A stretch of DNA of 37,500 nt from Chrysomallon squamiferum (lineage: Eukaryota > Mollusca > Gastropoda > Neomphalida > Peltospiridae). The DNA is taken from positions 12,107,364 through 12,144,863 of the forward strand of contig CM022674.1 in the NCBI GenBank assembly GCA_012295275.1. Direction: 5' to 3'. This document shows positions 37,399-37,500 of the stretch, piece by piece; position 1 is the first letter of the stretch, and each line of letters opens with the position of its first letter. Below the pieces are notes generated by a model, which was not told the DNA's origin, did not search any database, and was given only the letters and a program-made list of their open reading frames with translations. The position numbers and the translations under genes were made by a program.

Positions 37399-37500
37399 GA
37401 TAGATAGATAGATAGATAGGTAGATAGGTAGGTAGTTTAGGCAGGCAGGCAGGCTGACCGACAGACAGACAGACAGACAGACGGACGGACGGACGGATGG
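37399..37500. repeat. Mosaic tetranucleotide tract (GATA, GGTA, GGCA, GACA, GACG)
   Basis: Successive four-base blocks that differ by one base from the previous block, running to the window edge. Confidence 0.95.

Overview
This window looks like animal nuclear DNA, most likely from a mollusc and plausibly a cephalopod. It is very AT-rich and saturated with di-, tri- and tetranucleotide microsatellites. It has short phase-matched exons in long introns, tRNA-derived SINE copies and a decayed Tc1/mariner fragment. There is no bacterial-style gene packing. The taxon is an inference from texture only.

All the coding signal I can support is on the minus strand, as four tandem paralogues of one multi-exon family (numbered left to right, each transcribed right to left). 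The predicted products are type I membrane proteins. The extracellular part has one or two copies of an unrecognised six-cysteine helical domain, encoded by two exons: B (199 bp) and C (137-152 bp). Genes 1 and 2 add a full thrombospondin type 1 (TSP1) module. All four have one to five short four-cysteine TSP1-like modules (exon D), then a 97-bp transmembrane exon (TM). Downstream of TM in genes 3 and 4 lie arrays of 39-nt micro-exons that could encode a repetitive basic cytoplasmic tail. Splice phases agree throughout: 1 before B, 2 between B and C, 1 after C, TSP1 and D, 2 after TM and after each micro-exon.

Gene 1 (42-3654, 3' end off-window) is B-C-TSP1-B'-C'-D-TM. Gene 3 (about 7968-13509) is B-C-Dx2-TM-tail array. 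Gene 2 (about 16536-20711) is B-C-TSP1-B'-C'-Dx2-TM-tail. Gene 4 (about 24485-34049) is B-C-Dx5-TM-tail array. Genes 1+3 and genes 2+4 are corresponding pairs, so the window is essentially two copies of a roughly 17-20 kb two-gene segment. Insertions, microsatellite growth and extra D exons have since made them differ.

The main points of interest are the novel cysteine domain, the expanding phase-symmetric D exons, the micro-exon tail arrays and a frameshifting 36-bp repeat inside the D exon of gene 1. A 34-bp minisatellite with its two-unit progenitor still visible in the sister segment, and repeated TGACGTCA palindromes, also stand out. First exons (signal peptides) and terminal exons are not securely identified. 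Everything functional is inferred from sequence and phase; no transcript evidence was available.
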